From Bufo bufo (taxonomy: Eukaryota; Chordata; Amphibia; Anura; Bufonidae), in NCBI RefSeq assembly GCF_905171765.1, contig NC_053390.1, positions 331,978,294 to 332,042,293 of the forward strand: DNA of 64,000 nt. The letters are read 5' to 3'. Of this stretch, positions 34,971-46,717 are shown in pieces. The position numbers and the translations under genes were made by a program. Each line of letters opens with the position of its first letter. Position 1 is the stretch's first letter. The notes below the pieces were generated by a model that worked only from the letters and a program-made list of their open reading frames with translations, had not been told where the DNA came from and searched no databases.

Positions 34971-35777
34971 AAAGGTAGCTTTTTTCGCTCTATAAGTCAC
35001 ACCTGGGTTTTAGAGGAGGACAAAAGGGAAAAAATATTTTTCATTAGACCTCAGGTCAGACCACCAGTCAGACACCCAATGTTAATCAGACCTCAGCTGA
35101 CAGATGCAATCAGACCCCCAATGTTAATAAGACCGTCAATCAGACCTCAGATCAGACCCCCATGCCTCAGATCAACCCTCCAGCCGGTTATGCTGTGAAC
35201 TGAGGCGCACAGTGTGAGGTCACAGAGCGCCCTCACGCTGTGCGCAGCCACAGCACAGCCGAGGACCAGGAAGCGGTGAGTAGAAACATAGAAACATAGA
35301 AACATAGAATGTGTCGGCAGATAAGAACCATTTGGCCCATCTAGTCTGCCCAATATACTGAATACTATGGATAGCCCCCGGCCCTATCTTATATGAAGGA
35401 TGGCCTTGTGCCTATCCCATGCATGCTTAAACCCCTTCACTGTATTTGCAGCTACCACTTCTGCAGGAAGGCTATTCCATGCATCCACTACTCTCTCAGT
35501 AAAGTAATACTTCCTTATATTACTTTTAAACCTTTGCCCCTCTAATTTAAAACTGTGTCCTCTTGTGGTAGTTTTTCTTCTTTTAAATATGCTCTCCTCT
35601 TTTACCGAGTTGATTCCCTTTATGTACAGAGCCTTCACTGCTTCCTGGTCCTCTGGTAATAATGAGCGATTCCATAATGGAAACACTCACTCAAGTATTC
35701 ACCCCATAAGACACAGGGATATTTTTCCTCCACTTTGGGGGGAAAAAAAGTGCTTCTTATGGGGCAAATAATACGAT
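34971..35777. mobile_element. Degenerate copy of the TACCGTATT-type MITE, holding a CR1 tail
   Basis: Left TTTTTCGCTCTATAAG and right CTTATGGGGC..ATAATACGAT correspond to the ends of the 29703-30954 element. The interior has CAGACC-rich direct repeats (35045-35165). GAGGACCAGGAAGC at 35263 and its inverse near 35640 are foldback arms, and the CR1 fragment lies in the loop. Confidence 0.65.
35284..35640 (-). pseudogene. CR1 LINE, 3' fragment of ORF2
   Basis: On the minus strand the frame reads YIKGINSVKEESIFKRRK, then NIRKYYFTERVVDAWNSLPAEV and ends HKAILHIR with a stop at 35384. It closely matches the C-terminus of the larger CR1 copy at 54536. The 3' end is three copies of the 8-bp unit TTTCTATG, the terminal microsatellite expected for CR1-type LINEs. 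Severe 5' truncation is normal for this class. Confidence 0.88.
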
Positions 35778-36053
35778 ACCTAGAATTTGTAATTTTTATT
35801 AATGTATCCAAAATAGGACAAAATAATACAATTTTGAGAAAATCGAAGATGCCTTAGCTTCTGTAGGAAAAATGGAACTGCATTATACCAGTACTGTAGC
35901 TTACATTTTACTGTATAATAATATAAATCTATCATGCTTAATAATGCTCTATATTTCTCATTTCTCATATTTTTCTCATCTCTATGCCTTAGCAATTTTC
36001 TCATGCTAAGGATCACAATAATGTGGCCTTAGACTGATGCTTACTGATATATT
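35778..36053. other. AT-rich flank, no feature
   Basis: Simple flank left of hAT-1 copy B; nothing recognised. Confidence 0.4.
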
Positions 36054-36770
36054 TAGAGATGAGCAAATTATTCCAAAATTCGATTCGGTCTGTTCGCCAA
36101 ATTATCCAAAAAGATTCAATTCTATCCGAATTTATTTATGGTGAATCGCGTTAAAAAACAACTAATTCCTGGCTGCAGAGCAATTCACTGTGCCTTGCAG
36201 CAACATGCATAGGGAGTCTGCTGTGGTAGTAAAACAATACTGTGAGTCAGTATGACACACAGATGACAGGCGTCGCTCTTAGAATCACTGCACACTTCAC
36301 TTCTTTGGGCAGCTACGGGGCCCAAACTGATCAAATAACTCAAGTGTGAACTCAGCCTTACAGGTCGACAGGGGCGGACTGAGCGGTCGGGCACTTCGGA
36401 CGTGGTCCGAGGGCCCGGCAGGGAAGGGGGCCCGCGGCTGCCGGCCGCAAAAAAAGAAATGCCTTTTTTTTTTTTTCACCTGTGAGTGTGACCTGTGATG
36501 ACCTGTCACTGTCACCTACTTGAACCCGCCACCCTCCGGCGCTCATCGTAGACGTCACGTCACTTAGTCAGGACAACAGTCAGGGCTACCTTCCGCCCGC
36601 CCCCCCAGCCTGCGTGTGCGTCTGAGGCAGAGTCTGTCTAAGATTCATTCATTGGCGCTCAGCGCGCCGCTCAGGCTGCCTCTACACAGGGGGCGTGACT
36701 CGGGAGTCGTGAGTAGACACACACAGCCAGCAGCCGCGGCCCGCGCCCGAATTAATTGAATCAGAATTAT

Positions 36771-36845
36771 CAGATTAGATCAGATGATTCATTAAGTCAG
36801 TGACTTAATGAATCATCTGATCTAATCTGATAATTCTGATTCAGT
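36771..36845. repeat. Near-perfect palindrome
   Basis: ATCAGATTAGATCAGATGAT is followed by its inverse across a short AGTCAGTGACTT centre. Confidence 0.9.
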
Positions 36846-36867
36846 GCGCCCCCCCCCCCCCAGTATA

Positions 36868-37178
36868 AGAAACATTGGTGGCTCAGTGGGAAGTGCCAAT
36901 GAGGGTTAAAAAATAATTTAAAAAAATTAACTCACCTCCTCCAGTTGATCGCGTAGCTGCCGGTCTTTCTTCAGGACCTGTGGTGACGTCACTGAGCTCA
37001 TCACATGACCCATTACCATGGTGATGGATCATGTGATGAGCCCAGTGATGTCACCACAGGTCCTTTGACAGGTCATGAAGAAAGAACAGAAGACGATCAA
37101 TTGGAGGAGGTGAGTTAATTATTTTTTTTATTTTTTAACCCTCATTGGCACTGCCCACTGCGCCACCAATGTTTATTA
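36868..37178. repeat. Foldback of about 310 bp
   Basis: The arms run from TTGGTGGCTCAGTGGGAAGT to its inverse near 37150-37178 and include AACTCACCTCCTCCA and GGAGGAGGTGAGTTAA. The centre is TCACATGACCC...ATCATGTGATGAG. Confidence 0.85.
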
Positions 37179-37456
37179 TATTGAGGGGGGGCGCACTGCG
37201 CCACCAATGTTTATTATATTGAGGGGGGAGCGCACTGCGCCACCAATGTTTATTATATTGAGGGGGGGCGCACTGCGCCACCAATGTTTATTATATTGAG
37301 GGGGGGCGCACTGCGCCACCAATGTTTATTATATTGAGGGGGGGCGCACTGCGCCACCAATGTTTATTATATTGAGGGGGGGCGCACTGCGCCACCAATG
37401 TTTATTATATTGAGGGGGGGCGCACTGCGCCACCAATGTTTATTATATTGAGGGGG
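37163..37456. repeat. 38-39-bp tandem array, first block
   Basis: Units start CCACCAATGTTTATTATATT and end in a G run and GCGCACTGCG. There are about eight units, differing mainly in the G-run length. The array is split by the LTR at 37457. Confidence 0.92.
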
Positions 37457-38451
37457 TGTCACGGCTGAGGATGGGGGAAACCCTCAGCCGTGGGGTGCCA
37501 GGTGTTGAAGTAGCTACTCGGCCATGAAGCCACAGGACAGGGAGCAGGTCACCTCCTACAGCGTCCCTACCCTGACCCTAACTCCTAACCTGCATGGGCC
37601 GACCTTTAAGGTAGGAGGGCCCATGCGCCGGAACCTCAGAGCCCTGTCTTACCCTCCGCAGATCCCTGAGCTAGGAGCTGGGTAAGGCAATCTACTCCTC
37701 CTTGACACGGAGGAGCAGGAGCCTCAATGGCCAAGCTGTTGGGAAAAGGGAAACAGAAACAGCAATACGGAAATGGCAGGTGAACAGACATTCACCAACC
37801 TGCCACAGCCCTGCTGACTGGATCCCTAAACAGACAGGGATCCAGAACCGTTATGCTGCACAAACACATATGAAAATCCCAACAGACAAACTTGCTACAA
37901 CACACACATAAAGACATAGGCATACATAAAACTTTAACTTATACTAAAACTTAAACTCAAACTTAAACTATGACCACAGTTGTGGCTCTCACTGGCGGAT
38001 GAACAAACACAGGAGGCTGCTATCAGCAAGCATGCTGAAGCAACCTACTGAGCTCTGCAAGAGAGAGGGTCTTTATAGGCCCCAGTGGCCACACCCAAGG
38101 ATTGGACACACCCAGTGACATCACACACACACTGGGAAGGAAGTTAACCCTTCCAGTAACACAGAAGGGAAAACAAACATACATAAAGGGAAAGTGCACA
38201 CAATAACTTACAACACAGTGCACACAACAAACACACCTAACAAAAGGAACGTCAGGTGAGACCGCATGCCAGGGCAGCAAGCTGCCTAGCGACGCTCAGG
38301 CTGCTCTGCTGCTAACAACAACACTGGTTGCCCGCGGCAACCACAAGTGAGGCCACAGACAAGCAGCCCTCACCCGTGGTTGAACGCCCATACAAAACCG
38401 CAGGCAACCGCATGCGGTAAAGGAGTCACGGTCATGGGCATGGCCGTGACA
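37457..38451 (-). mobile_element. Solo LTR, probably Gypsy
   Basis: It starts TGTCACGGCTGAGG and ends GGCCGTGACA, flanked by GGGGG on both sides (37452-37456, 38452-38456), which is consistent with a 5-bp duplication though low in complexity. The minus strand holds a CCTATAAAGACC promoter-like box near 38075, giving orientation. No internal retrotransposon genes remain. Confidence 0.78.
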
Positions 38452-38640
38452 GGGGGGGGCGCACTGCGCCACCAATGTTTATTATACTGGGGTGTTGGGG
38501 GGGCGCACTGCGCCACCAATGTTTATTATACTGGGGTGTTGGGGGGGCGCACTGCGCCACCAATGTTTATTATACTGGGGTGTTGGGGGGGGGGGCGCAC
38601 TGTGCCACCAATGTTTATTATATTGGGGGGGCGCACTGCG
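38452..38640. repeat. Tandem array, second block, with longer units
   Basis: The same unit continues after the LTR but is 48-49 bp long because of an added ACTGGGGTGTTGG segment. There are about four units. The array therefore had two unit forms when the LTR inserted near their boundary. Confidence 0.85.
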
Positions 38641-39025
38641 CACAACGATGGGTTAGGGAAATTTCACAGCAGAGTGCGCATGCGCTGGGAGCCTCGCCGG
38701 CGGTTAGGGTAGGGAAAAATTATGGGCCAGTGCACAGGTGCGGTGATCGGATGGATGTTCTCAGCAGGAAAACCGGCCGACACTGCGCATGCGCTGGGAG
38801 CCTCACCAGCGGTTAGGGTAGGGAAAAAGCACTGGCCCGTACATAATTTTTCCCTTCCCTAACCGCTGGCTCCCGGAGCATGCACAGTGTCGGCCGGTGT
38901 TCAGCTGAGAACATCCATCCGATCACTGCGCCTGCGCACTGGCCCATAGTTTTTCCCTACCCTAACCGCCGGCGAGGCTCCTGGCGCATGCGCACTCTGC
39001 TGTGAAACTTCCCTAACCTGACGTT
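38641..39025. repeat. Foldback of about 385 bp, GC-rich
   Basis: GCACAACG..GGTTAGGGAA at 38641-38660 is matched inverted at about 39004-39030. GCGCATGCGC, GGCGGTTAGGG and GGATGGATGTTCTCAGC also recur inverted. The centre is near 38838. Confidence 0.85.
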
Positions 39026-39609
39026 GTGCGCCTGGCGGGTGCGGGCCGCGGCTGCTGGCTGTGTAAGAATTATCAGATTAGATCAGAATCAGACCTGATC
39101 CATTCAGTAGTCAGTCATATAAATTCAGCAGAGTTAGACCATCTGACAGGTGACAGACGCACACTGTCACTGGCACTCTGGCAGAGACGGCAGCCAGCAG
39201 CATCAGCAGCAGCTCAGGAGACAACAGCACTCGGCAGACTTAGTCAGGACTTGTTACTTAGGGTAGGTCCCAATAGAATTTTTAAATGTTATTTTATAAT
39301 AATTAATATGATCATTTTAATGATTTAAAATTAATTCTAAATGATGAGATGAGCGCCCAGGGGCCATCTGAGCGCAAAGCGCTAGGCTAGCTAGCCTATC
39401 GCACACACTGACTAGCGCCAGAGCATAGGCGCTCAGGATTAGCACTGCACAGCATCAATGATGTGTTTAAATTTTTTTATGGGGGGGGTGATGCCGTGCT
39501 ATTGCTAATCCTGAGCGCCTCTGCTCTGGCGCTAGTTTGTGTGACCATGACACTGACATGATGGAGCCTGGAGGGAGGGCCGGGGGGACAATGTAAATAT
39601 CTGTACTCT

Positions 39610-40110
39610 AAGGCTACTTTCACACCTGCGTTCGGGTGTCCGCTCGTGAGCTCCGTTTGAAGGGTCTCACAAGCGGCCCCGAACGCAGCCGTCCAGCCCT
39701 AATGCATTCTGAGTGGACGCTGATCCGCTCAGAATGCATCAGTCTGGCGGCGTTCAGCCTCCGCTCCGCTCAGCGAGCGGACACCTGAACGCTGCTTGCA
39801 GCGTTCGGGTGTCTGCCTGGCCGTGCGGAGGCGAGCGGATCCGTCCACACTTACAATGTAAGTCAATGGGGATGGATCCGTTTGAAGATGACACAATATG
39901 GCTCAATCTTCAAACGGATCCGCCCCCATTGACTTTCAATGTAAAGTCTGGACGGATCCGCTCAGGCTACTTTCAGACTTAGAAATTTTTCTAAGTTATA
40001 ATGCAGACGGATCCGTTCTGAACGGATGCAAACGTCTGCATTATAGGAGCGGATCTGTCTGATGAAACATCAGACGGACCCGCTCCGAACGCCAGTGTGA
40101 AAGTAGCCTG
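39610..40110. mobile_element. MITE with AGGCTACTTTCACAC ends
   Basis: AGGCTACTTTCACACC at the left and its inverse GTGTGAAAGTAGCCT at the right. A second internal AGGCTACTTTCAGAC at 39964 suggests a nested or tandem copy. The interior has many ACGGATCCGT-type short palindromes. Confidence 0.8.
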
Positions 40111-40369
40111 AGTATGTCACTGTATGTGACATGGGAATGGGGCCAGGCCGCCAGGAAGGGTCGGCCGGGGGGGGGGGGGGGGGCTAATGGTGTGCCATGG
40201 CTGATTGATGTGTATGGACCTGGTGACTAGTGAAGACCCACTAGACCAAGTTCCATTCTGGCACAAGCTACTGCAGGCAGGCAGCGTAAATTGCTTAAAA
40301 GAAAAACAAAGTTAATGTTGGTTATGGGCCAACTTAGGTCATTGGAGGGGCTTTTTGCTGGGGACAGAG

Positions 40370-40553
40370 GTCAGTAGGGAGACCATGACTGGTCTGTGGG
40401 CTATACAGCCCCATACAGCAAGTCATGATGTCTTATTGCCTTGTGATGTGTTCTTCTTAGGCCACGGCCACCTAAGAACACACAAGGCATCATGACTTGC
40501 TGTAGATGGGGCTATATAGCCCACAGACCGGTCATGGTCTCCCTGCTGACCTC
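40370..40553. repeat. Foldback of about 180 bp
   Basis: GGGAGACCATGACTGGTCTG (40377) and its inverse (about 40523-40543) bracket AAGTCATGATG and CATCATGACTT inner arms. Confidence 0.85.
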
Positions 40554-40681
40554 TGTGAGTGAAGACCCTAGACCAAGTTCCATTTTTTTTGTTCTATTTT
40601 AATAGTATGGGCATTTTCAGTCGGGGTGATACCCATGATGTTTATATTTTATTGTTATTTAGGTATTTATATTTTTAATTT

Positions 40682-40880
40682 TTAGCCAGCCCCAGCCCCA
40701 GCCCCAGAGCCAGTCAGCTCCAGAGCCAGCCAGGCCTCAGGCCCAGTCAGAGCCAGCCAGGCCCAGAGCCAGCCAGCCACAGGTCTCCAGCCAGCAAGCC
40801 CACAGCCTGCCAACCAGCGAGCCCACAGCCAGCAAGCCCAGAGCCTACCAATCAGGAAGCCACAGCCTGCCATCCACCAA
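40682..40880. repeat. Degenerate CCAGCC/GAGCCAGC short repeats
   Basis: A low-complexity array of CAGCCCAGAGCC-like units. The open frame on its minus strand is compositional. Confidence 0.75.
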
Positions 40881-42214
40881 CTGTAATTAAGGTAGAAGCC
40901 AACTTGGCCTAGGTAGCAGTCAGTGAGCTATGTTGTGTTGTTATATTGTGAATAGTAACCATAGTGTTGGATAGACCCCCCTCCAGGACCCATTAGACGC
41001 CATTGTAGTCTCTAATGTGACCTGGGGAGGACTCTTTCTAAAACACTCTCTGAGATGTCCTCTGCCAGAAAGGCCGCCCTTGATGGCCCATTAGAAAGAG
41101 TCCCCTCCGTTGTAGTCTCTAATGGGGGCTGGAGGGGATTCTTTCTAATGGACACTGAGATGGCCTCTGTTAGAAATACCCCCATCCAAGTCTATTAGAC
41201 TGACTCCATTGTAATGGGGCCTGGAGGGGATTATTTCTAACACACTCTCTAAAGGACACTGAGATAGCCTCTGCCAGAAAGGCCGCCCTCGATGGCCCAC
41301 GATCGTTGCCTCTGCCTCGTACCCCCCTCCCTGTTAAATAAAGACCCTTTATTTATTTAACTGATCCCTGCACCAATATCCCTCAGCACTGGGTTGATGC
41401 TTCGCACCCTCCGACGTCCCACAACGAGCAGGTGCTAATGCTTGCCAAATGACATGCACGCATTAGATCTCCCAATAGGAAACCAGTGTAGTGCGTGGCT
41501 GGAGGCGGGATATGGGGCATGACTGGAGGTGGGGCATGGGCGTGGCTGAAGGTGGAACATGGGTGGGGCCTGGAAGGGGGCCCTTGATTTATTTTGCCCG
41601 GGGGCCCTGAGGGTTCTCAGTCCGCCCCTGCAGGTCGATGTTAGCGTCAGGTATAAAGAACCATGCAGATGCCCAAGATCCTACTATAGTGTGAAAGAGC
41701 ACGCTTCTTTTACACCGTCGTAAGCTAAATCCACATAGATGTCTACAGAACCTGTTCTATTAAATGCTTATACAAGTAGAGCCCCCTGACAGAGTGGAGA
41801 GGGTGTCAGAAGTAAGTTTGTGTTGATGTCACTGATTATTTTGCCCTTCCTCCGATCCGTCAGAACAATAACCCCCCAAAAAACGGATCCTATCTGTTGA
41901 GCATCTGCCTTCACTCGGCATTTGGTGAGTAATTCATCAGTATGGCTAATGCCAAAAATAAACAGGAGTGGATCCAAAACAGAGATAACATGTAAATGGA
42001 ATATTTGCATGTGTTCTGTGTTTTGTACCCACTCCTACGTTTGACTATCAAATCATAAGACAATTCTGATGGGACCATACAGGCCTCACAGCTGCTACAC
42101 AGACAGGATCCATTTTGTGTCTCATTTTTCCTCCCCTCTGACAGATCAGAGGAAGGGTCAAATAAATGATGATGTCAACCAGGCCAAAAAAAGCAAAATA
42201 GTATCCCAGTCATG

Positions 42215-43440
42215 AAGTCGGGAGGCAGCATGAGAAGTCCACAGAGTGGCCCAATGACATAGTGTGAAGGTGGCAGCAGCATCATCAGGAGACCACAAAG
42301 TGGCAAGGTGACATAGTGTGGAGGAAGCAGCAGCATCAGGAGACCACAGAGTGGCACAATGACATAGTGTGGAGGTGGCAGCAGCAGCATGAGGAGGCTA
42401 CAGAGTGGCAAGGGGAAATAGTATTAAGGTAGCAGCAGCATGAGGAGACCACAGAGCGGCAATGTGACATAGTGTGGAGGCAGCAGCAGCAGCATGAGGA
42501 GGCCACAGAGTGGCACAATGACAGAGTGTGGAGGTGGCAGCAGCAGCATCAGGAGGCCTCAGAGTGGCAAAGTGACAATTGTGTTGAGGTAGCAGCAGAA
42601 TCAGGAGACCACAGAGTGGCACATTGACAGAGTGTGGAGGTGTCACGAGGGTGTCAAGAGCCACACCTGACTCCGTTATACCCGGGGTCAGGAAGTCGCA
42701 GCGGGTGGCTGCGCGCTCGATGTACAAAGACAGTGCTGTTTCGTAATGGTAGCTTTCTGGGTTTGCCTTGCAACCCTTTTTGGCTCACTCAGGGATCCGT
42801 AGCTTCTCCTCCTCAGCTGTTTCTTGTCCAGCAATCCCAACCTCCTTATATTCCCATCTCCTACTTCTCTGGTTGCCAGATATAGAGCTTCCTGCCTGGA
42901 CTTCTATACTGACACACTGGAACTGTGTAGTTGTGTTCCCTGGTTGTTGTTCCAGAACATTACCCTCTGGATCCCTGTTGGGCCTTGGTGGTCTGTTGTT
43001 GTCGCCCACCTGGGATTATATGTTTGTCTGTATTGTCTGTCCTCTCCTTGGTGTTTTCCTCTTAGTGTCAGTGGTGCGGACTAGTGATCCCACCGCCCTG
43101 TTCACTACTCAGGGCTCATCCTAAAGAAAGCCAGGGTTTAGGCACGTGATCGGCGTATGGGTGAGGAACCCGTCTAGGGACGTCAGGGCAGTCAGGTGCC
43201 AGCCGCAAGGTGAGTCAGGGGTCACCACCTTTCCCTCTCCCTTGGACAGGGCCTTCCCATTTCCCTCCCTTTGCGTGACGCCGGTCATTACAGGAGGTGG
43301 CAGCAGCAACATGACTAGGCCCCAAAATGGCAAGGTGACATAGTGTTGAAGTAGCAGCAGCATCAGGAGACCACAGAGTGGCAAGGTGACATAGTGTGGA
43401 AGTGGCAGCAGCATGAGGAGACCACAGAGTGACCCGGTGT
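42215..43440 (-). repeat. hAT-1 51-bp-type array in copy B, split by a solo LTR
   Basis: Units of the form CCACAGAGTGGCAAGGTGAC and GCAGCAGCATGAGGAG, the inverse of the copy A array, run 42215-42640 and 43293-43440. There are about 11 units in total against about 21 in copy A. Period is 51-54 bp. Confidence 0.88.
42641..43292 (+). mobile_element. Solo LTR with 5-bp duplication GGAGG
   Basis: It starts TGTCACGAGG and ends GGTCATTACA. GGAGG flanks both sides (42636-42640, 43293-43297) and removal restores the array. A five-base duplication and TG..CA ends fit a Gypsy-type LTR. No internal genes remain, so recombination between LTRs probably deleted them. Confidence 0.88.
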
Positions 43441-43619
43441 AAGAGTGGGGAGGTGGGTGGCACTAACAGTACCCGCTGATGATGGTGGGTGTAAGAAAGA
43501 GCACTTGGCATCAGATGTGTGGCATCAGGCTGGTGGCAGCATCAGAACAGTAGCTGAGGCAGGTAGCCAGAAGAAAACGGTCTCTTTTGTCAAGGTTTGG
43601 GTGAGGCAGCACGGATGAT

Positions 43620-43862
43620 CTAATCTAAAGCATCAGGTATTGGTGGGTGGAAATCCTGGCTAATCCAAGCCTGATTCATCTTGACAAAGGTCAGTCTCTC
43701 CACATTTTGGGTGGACAGGCAAGTTCTTCTTGGGGTAACTATGGCCCCCACCGCACTAAACACCCGCTCTGATGCCACACTACTGGCCGGGCAGGACAGC
43801 TTTTCCAGGGCGAACTCGGCCAGTTGCAGCCACTAATCGAGTTTGGCTGCCTAGTAGTGCGA
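43620..43862 (-). pseudogene. hAT-1 transposase, hATC dimerisation domain
   Basis: On the minus strand: AAKLD, a TAG stop, WLQLAEFALEKLSCPASS, then VASERVFSAVGAIVTPRR, NVERLTFVKMNQAW and a natural stop at 43620-43622. This is the conserved hAT C-terminal domain through which the enzymes dimerise. The domain reads cleanly apart from the TAG and a second TAG before AAKLD where a Trp is expected. Upstream coding sequence is interrupted by the repeat at 43866. Confidence 0.9.
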
Positions 43863-43865
43863 GAC

Positions 43866-46690
43866 GCGAGATTTCATGTGAACGCGCACACACAGGCGTG
43901 CACGTTCACAGGATCGGAAGGTAAGTGAGTGGATCTCCAGCCTGCCAGCGGCGATCGTTCGCTGTCAGGCTGGAGATGCGATTTTTTTAACCCCTAACAG
44001 GTATATTAGACGCTGTTTTGATAACAGCGTCTAATATACCTGCTACCTGGTCCTCTGGTGGTCCCTTTTGCTTGGATCGACCACCAGAGGACACAGGCAG
44101 CTCAGTAATATGTAGCACCAAACACCACTACACTACACCCCCCCTGTCACTTATTAACCCTTTATTAACCCCTGATCACCCCATAGAGACTCCCTGATCA
44201 CCCCCCTGTCATTGATCACCCCCTTGTAAGGCTCCATTCAGACGTCCGTATGTTTTTTACGGATCCACGGATACATGGATCGGATCCGCAAAACACATAC
44301 GGACGTCTGAATGGAGCCTTACAGGGAGGTGATCAATGACAGGGGGTTATCACCCCATATAGAATCCCTGATCACCCCCCTGTCATTGATCACCCCCCTG
44401 TAAGGCTCCATTCAGACGTCCGTATGTTTTTTACAGATCCACGGATACATGGATCGGATCCGCAAAACACATACGGACGTCTGGATGGAGCCTTACAGGG
44501 GGGTGATCAATGACAGGGGGGTGATAACCCCATATACACTCCCTGATCACCCCCCTGTCATTGATCACCCCCCTGTAAGGCTCCATTCAGACATTTTTTT
44601 GGCCCAAGTTAGCGGAAATTATTATTATTTTTTTTTTTCTTACAAAGTCTCACTAACTTGTGACAAAAAATAAAATCTCACATGAACTCACCATACCCCT
44701 CACGGAATCCAAATGCGTACAATTTTTTAGACATTTATATTCCAGACTTCTTCTCACGCTTTAGGGCCGCTAAAATGCCAGGGCAGTATAAATACCCCAC
44801 ATGTGACCCCATTTCGGAAAGAAGACACAAGGTATTCCATGAGGGGCATATTGAGTCCATGAAAGATTTAAATTTTTGTCCCAAGTTAGCGGAAAGGGAG
44901 ACTTTGTGAGAAAATAAAATAAAAAATCAATTTCCGCTAACTTGTGGCAAAAAAAAATAATTTCTATGAACTCGCCATGCCCCTCATTGAATACCTTGGG
45001 GTGTCTTCTTTCCAAAATGGGGTCACATGTGGGGTATTTATACTGCCCTGGCATTTTAGGGGCCCTAAAGCGTGAGAATAAGTCTGGGATCCAAATGTCT
45101 AAAAATGCCCTCCTAAAAGGAATGTGGGCCCCTTTGCGCATCTAGGCTGCAAAAAAGTGTCACACATCTGGTATCGCCGTACTCAGGAGAAGTTGGGGAA
45201 TGTGTTTTGGGGTGTCATTTTACATATACCCATGCTGGGTGAGATAAATATCTTGGTCAAATGCCAACTTTGTATAAAAAAATGGGAAATATTTCTCTCA
45301 CCCAGCATGGGTATATGTAAAATGACACCCCAAAACACATTGCCCAAATTCTCCTGAGTACGGCGATACCAGTTGTGTGACACTTTTTTGCAGCCTAGGT
45401 GGGCAAAGGGGCCCACATTCCAAAGAGCACCTTTCGGATTTCACAGGTCATTTTTTACACATTTTGATTTCAAAATACTTCCCACACATTAGGACCCCTA
45501 AATTGCCAGGGCAGTATAACTACCCCACAAGTGACCCCATTTTGGAAAGAAGACAACCCAAGGTATTCCGTGAGGAGCATGGCGAGTTCCTAAAATTTTA
45601 TTTTTTTTTGTCACAAGTTAGCGGAAAATGATGATTTTTTCTTTTTTATTTTTTTTCTTACAAAGTCTCATATTCCACTAACTTGTGACAAAAAATAAAA
45701 ACTTCCATGAACTCACTATGCCCATCACGAAATACCTGGGGGTGTCTTCTTTCCAAAATGGGGTCACTTGTGGGGTAGTTATACTGCCCTGGCATTCTAG
45801 GGGCCCTAATGTGTGGTAAGTAGTTTGAAATCAAAATGTGTAAAAAATGCCCTGTGAAATCCTAAAGGTGCTCTTTGGAATGTGGGCCCCTTTGCGCACC
45901 TAGGCTGCAAAAAAGTGTCACACATCTGGTATCGCCGTTCTCAGGAGAAGTTGGGCAATGTGTTTTGGGGTGTCATTTTACATATACCCATGCTGGGTGA
46001 GAGAAATATCTCGGTCAAATGCCAACTTTGTATAAAAAAATTGGAAAAGTTGAATAAGAGACTTTGTAAGGAAAAAAAAGAAAAAAGAAAAATCATCATT
46101 TTCCGCTAACTTGTGACAAAAAATAAAAAGTTCTATGAACTCACTATGCCCATCAGCGAATACCTTAGGGTGTCTACTTTCCGAAATGTGGTCATTTGTG
46201 GGGTGTTTGTACTGTCTGGCCATTGTAGAACCTCAGGAAACATGACAGGTGCTCAGAAAGTCAGAGCTGCTTCAAAAAGCGGAAATTCACATTTTTGTTA
46301 CATAGTTTGTAAACGCTATAACTTTTACCCAAACCATTTTTTTTTTTACCCAAACATTTTTTTTTTATCAAAGACATGTAGAACAATAAATTTTGAGAAA
46401 AATGTATATATGGATGTCGTTTTTTTTGGAAAAATGTTACAACTGAAAGTGAAAAATGCCATTTTTTTGCAAAAATTTCGTTAAATTTCGATTAATAACA
46501 AAAAAAGTAAAAATGTCAGCAGCAATGAAATACCACCAAATGAAAGCTCTATTAGTGAGAAGAAAAGGAGGTAAAATTCATTTAGGTGGTAAGTTGCATG
46601 ACCGAGCAATAAACGGTGAAAGTAGTGTAGTGCAGAAGTGTAAAAAGTGGCCTGGTCATTAAGGCTAGGGGGGCTGAGGTGGTTAAAGGG
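43866..46690. repeat. Long non-coding element of serial palindromes
   Basis: This 2.8-kb block contains GATCACCCCCCTGTCATTGA units with 95-bp hairpins (44227, 44401, 44577), a 300-bp palindrome (45119-45422) and repeated motifs such as ACTTGTGACAAAAAATAAAA and GGGGTCACATGTGGGG. The right end is CTGAGGTGGTTAA; the left end is abrupt. It replaces the hAT-1 segment between the LRPF and AAKLD blocks, so insertion came with a deletion or later recombination. No coding capacity seen. It resembles a DNA transposon with extensive subterminal repeats, but I cannot name the superfamily. Confidence 0.65.
45119..45422. repeat. 300-bp palindrome inside the long element
   Basis: GGAATGTGGGCCCCTTTGCG at the left is mirrored at the right end. 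The inner arms include CCCATGCTGGGTGAGA and TCTCACCCAGCATGGG. Confidence 0.9.
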
Positions 46691-46717
46691 TCTAAGCAAA
46701 CGGCAGGTGTCACGGTT

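Larger units (their letters stand above)
36369..41630. mobile_element. hAT-type element with CAGGGGCGGACTGAG ends, no transposase
   Basis: Fifteen-bp perfect inverted ends (CAGGGGCGGACTGAG) and an 8-bp duplication CAGGTCGA (36361-36368 and 41631-41638) delimit a 5262-bp insertion in the hAT-1 tail. The interior is palindromes, G-rich tandem arrays, an LTR and a MITE. I find no transposase, so it is non-autonomous. The short-terminal-repeat form with CAGGGG start fits the Ac/Charlie type of hAT. Confidence 0.9.

Noticed and set aside
37163..38640. CRISPR-like array
   Set aside because: Units are contiguous tandem repeats without unique spacers, in a eukaryotic transposon; the only interruption is an LTR.
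40682..40873. Trp/Ala/Gly-rich minus-strand frame
   Set aside because: Low-complexity repeat; no domain and no supporting context.
44770..46109. Several open frames in the 43866-46690 block
   Set aside because: They are mirror translations of palindromic arms, with the same peptides on both strands and no known domain.
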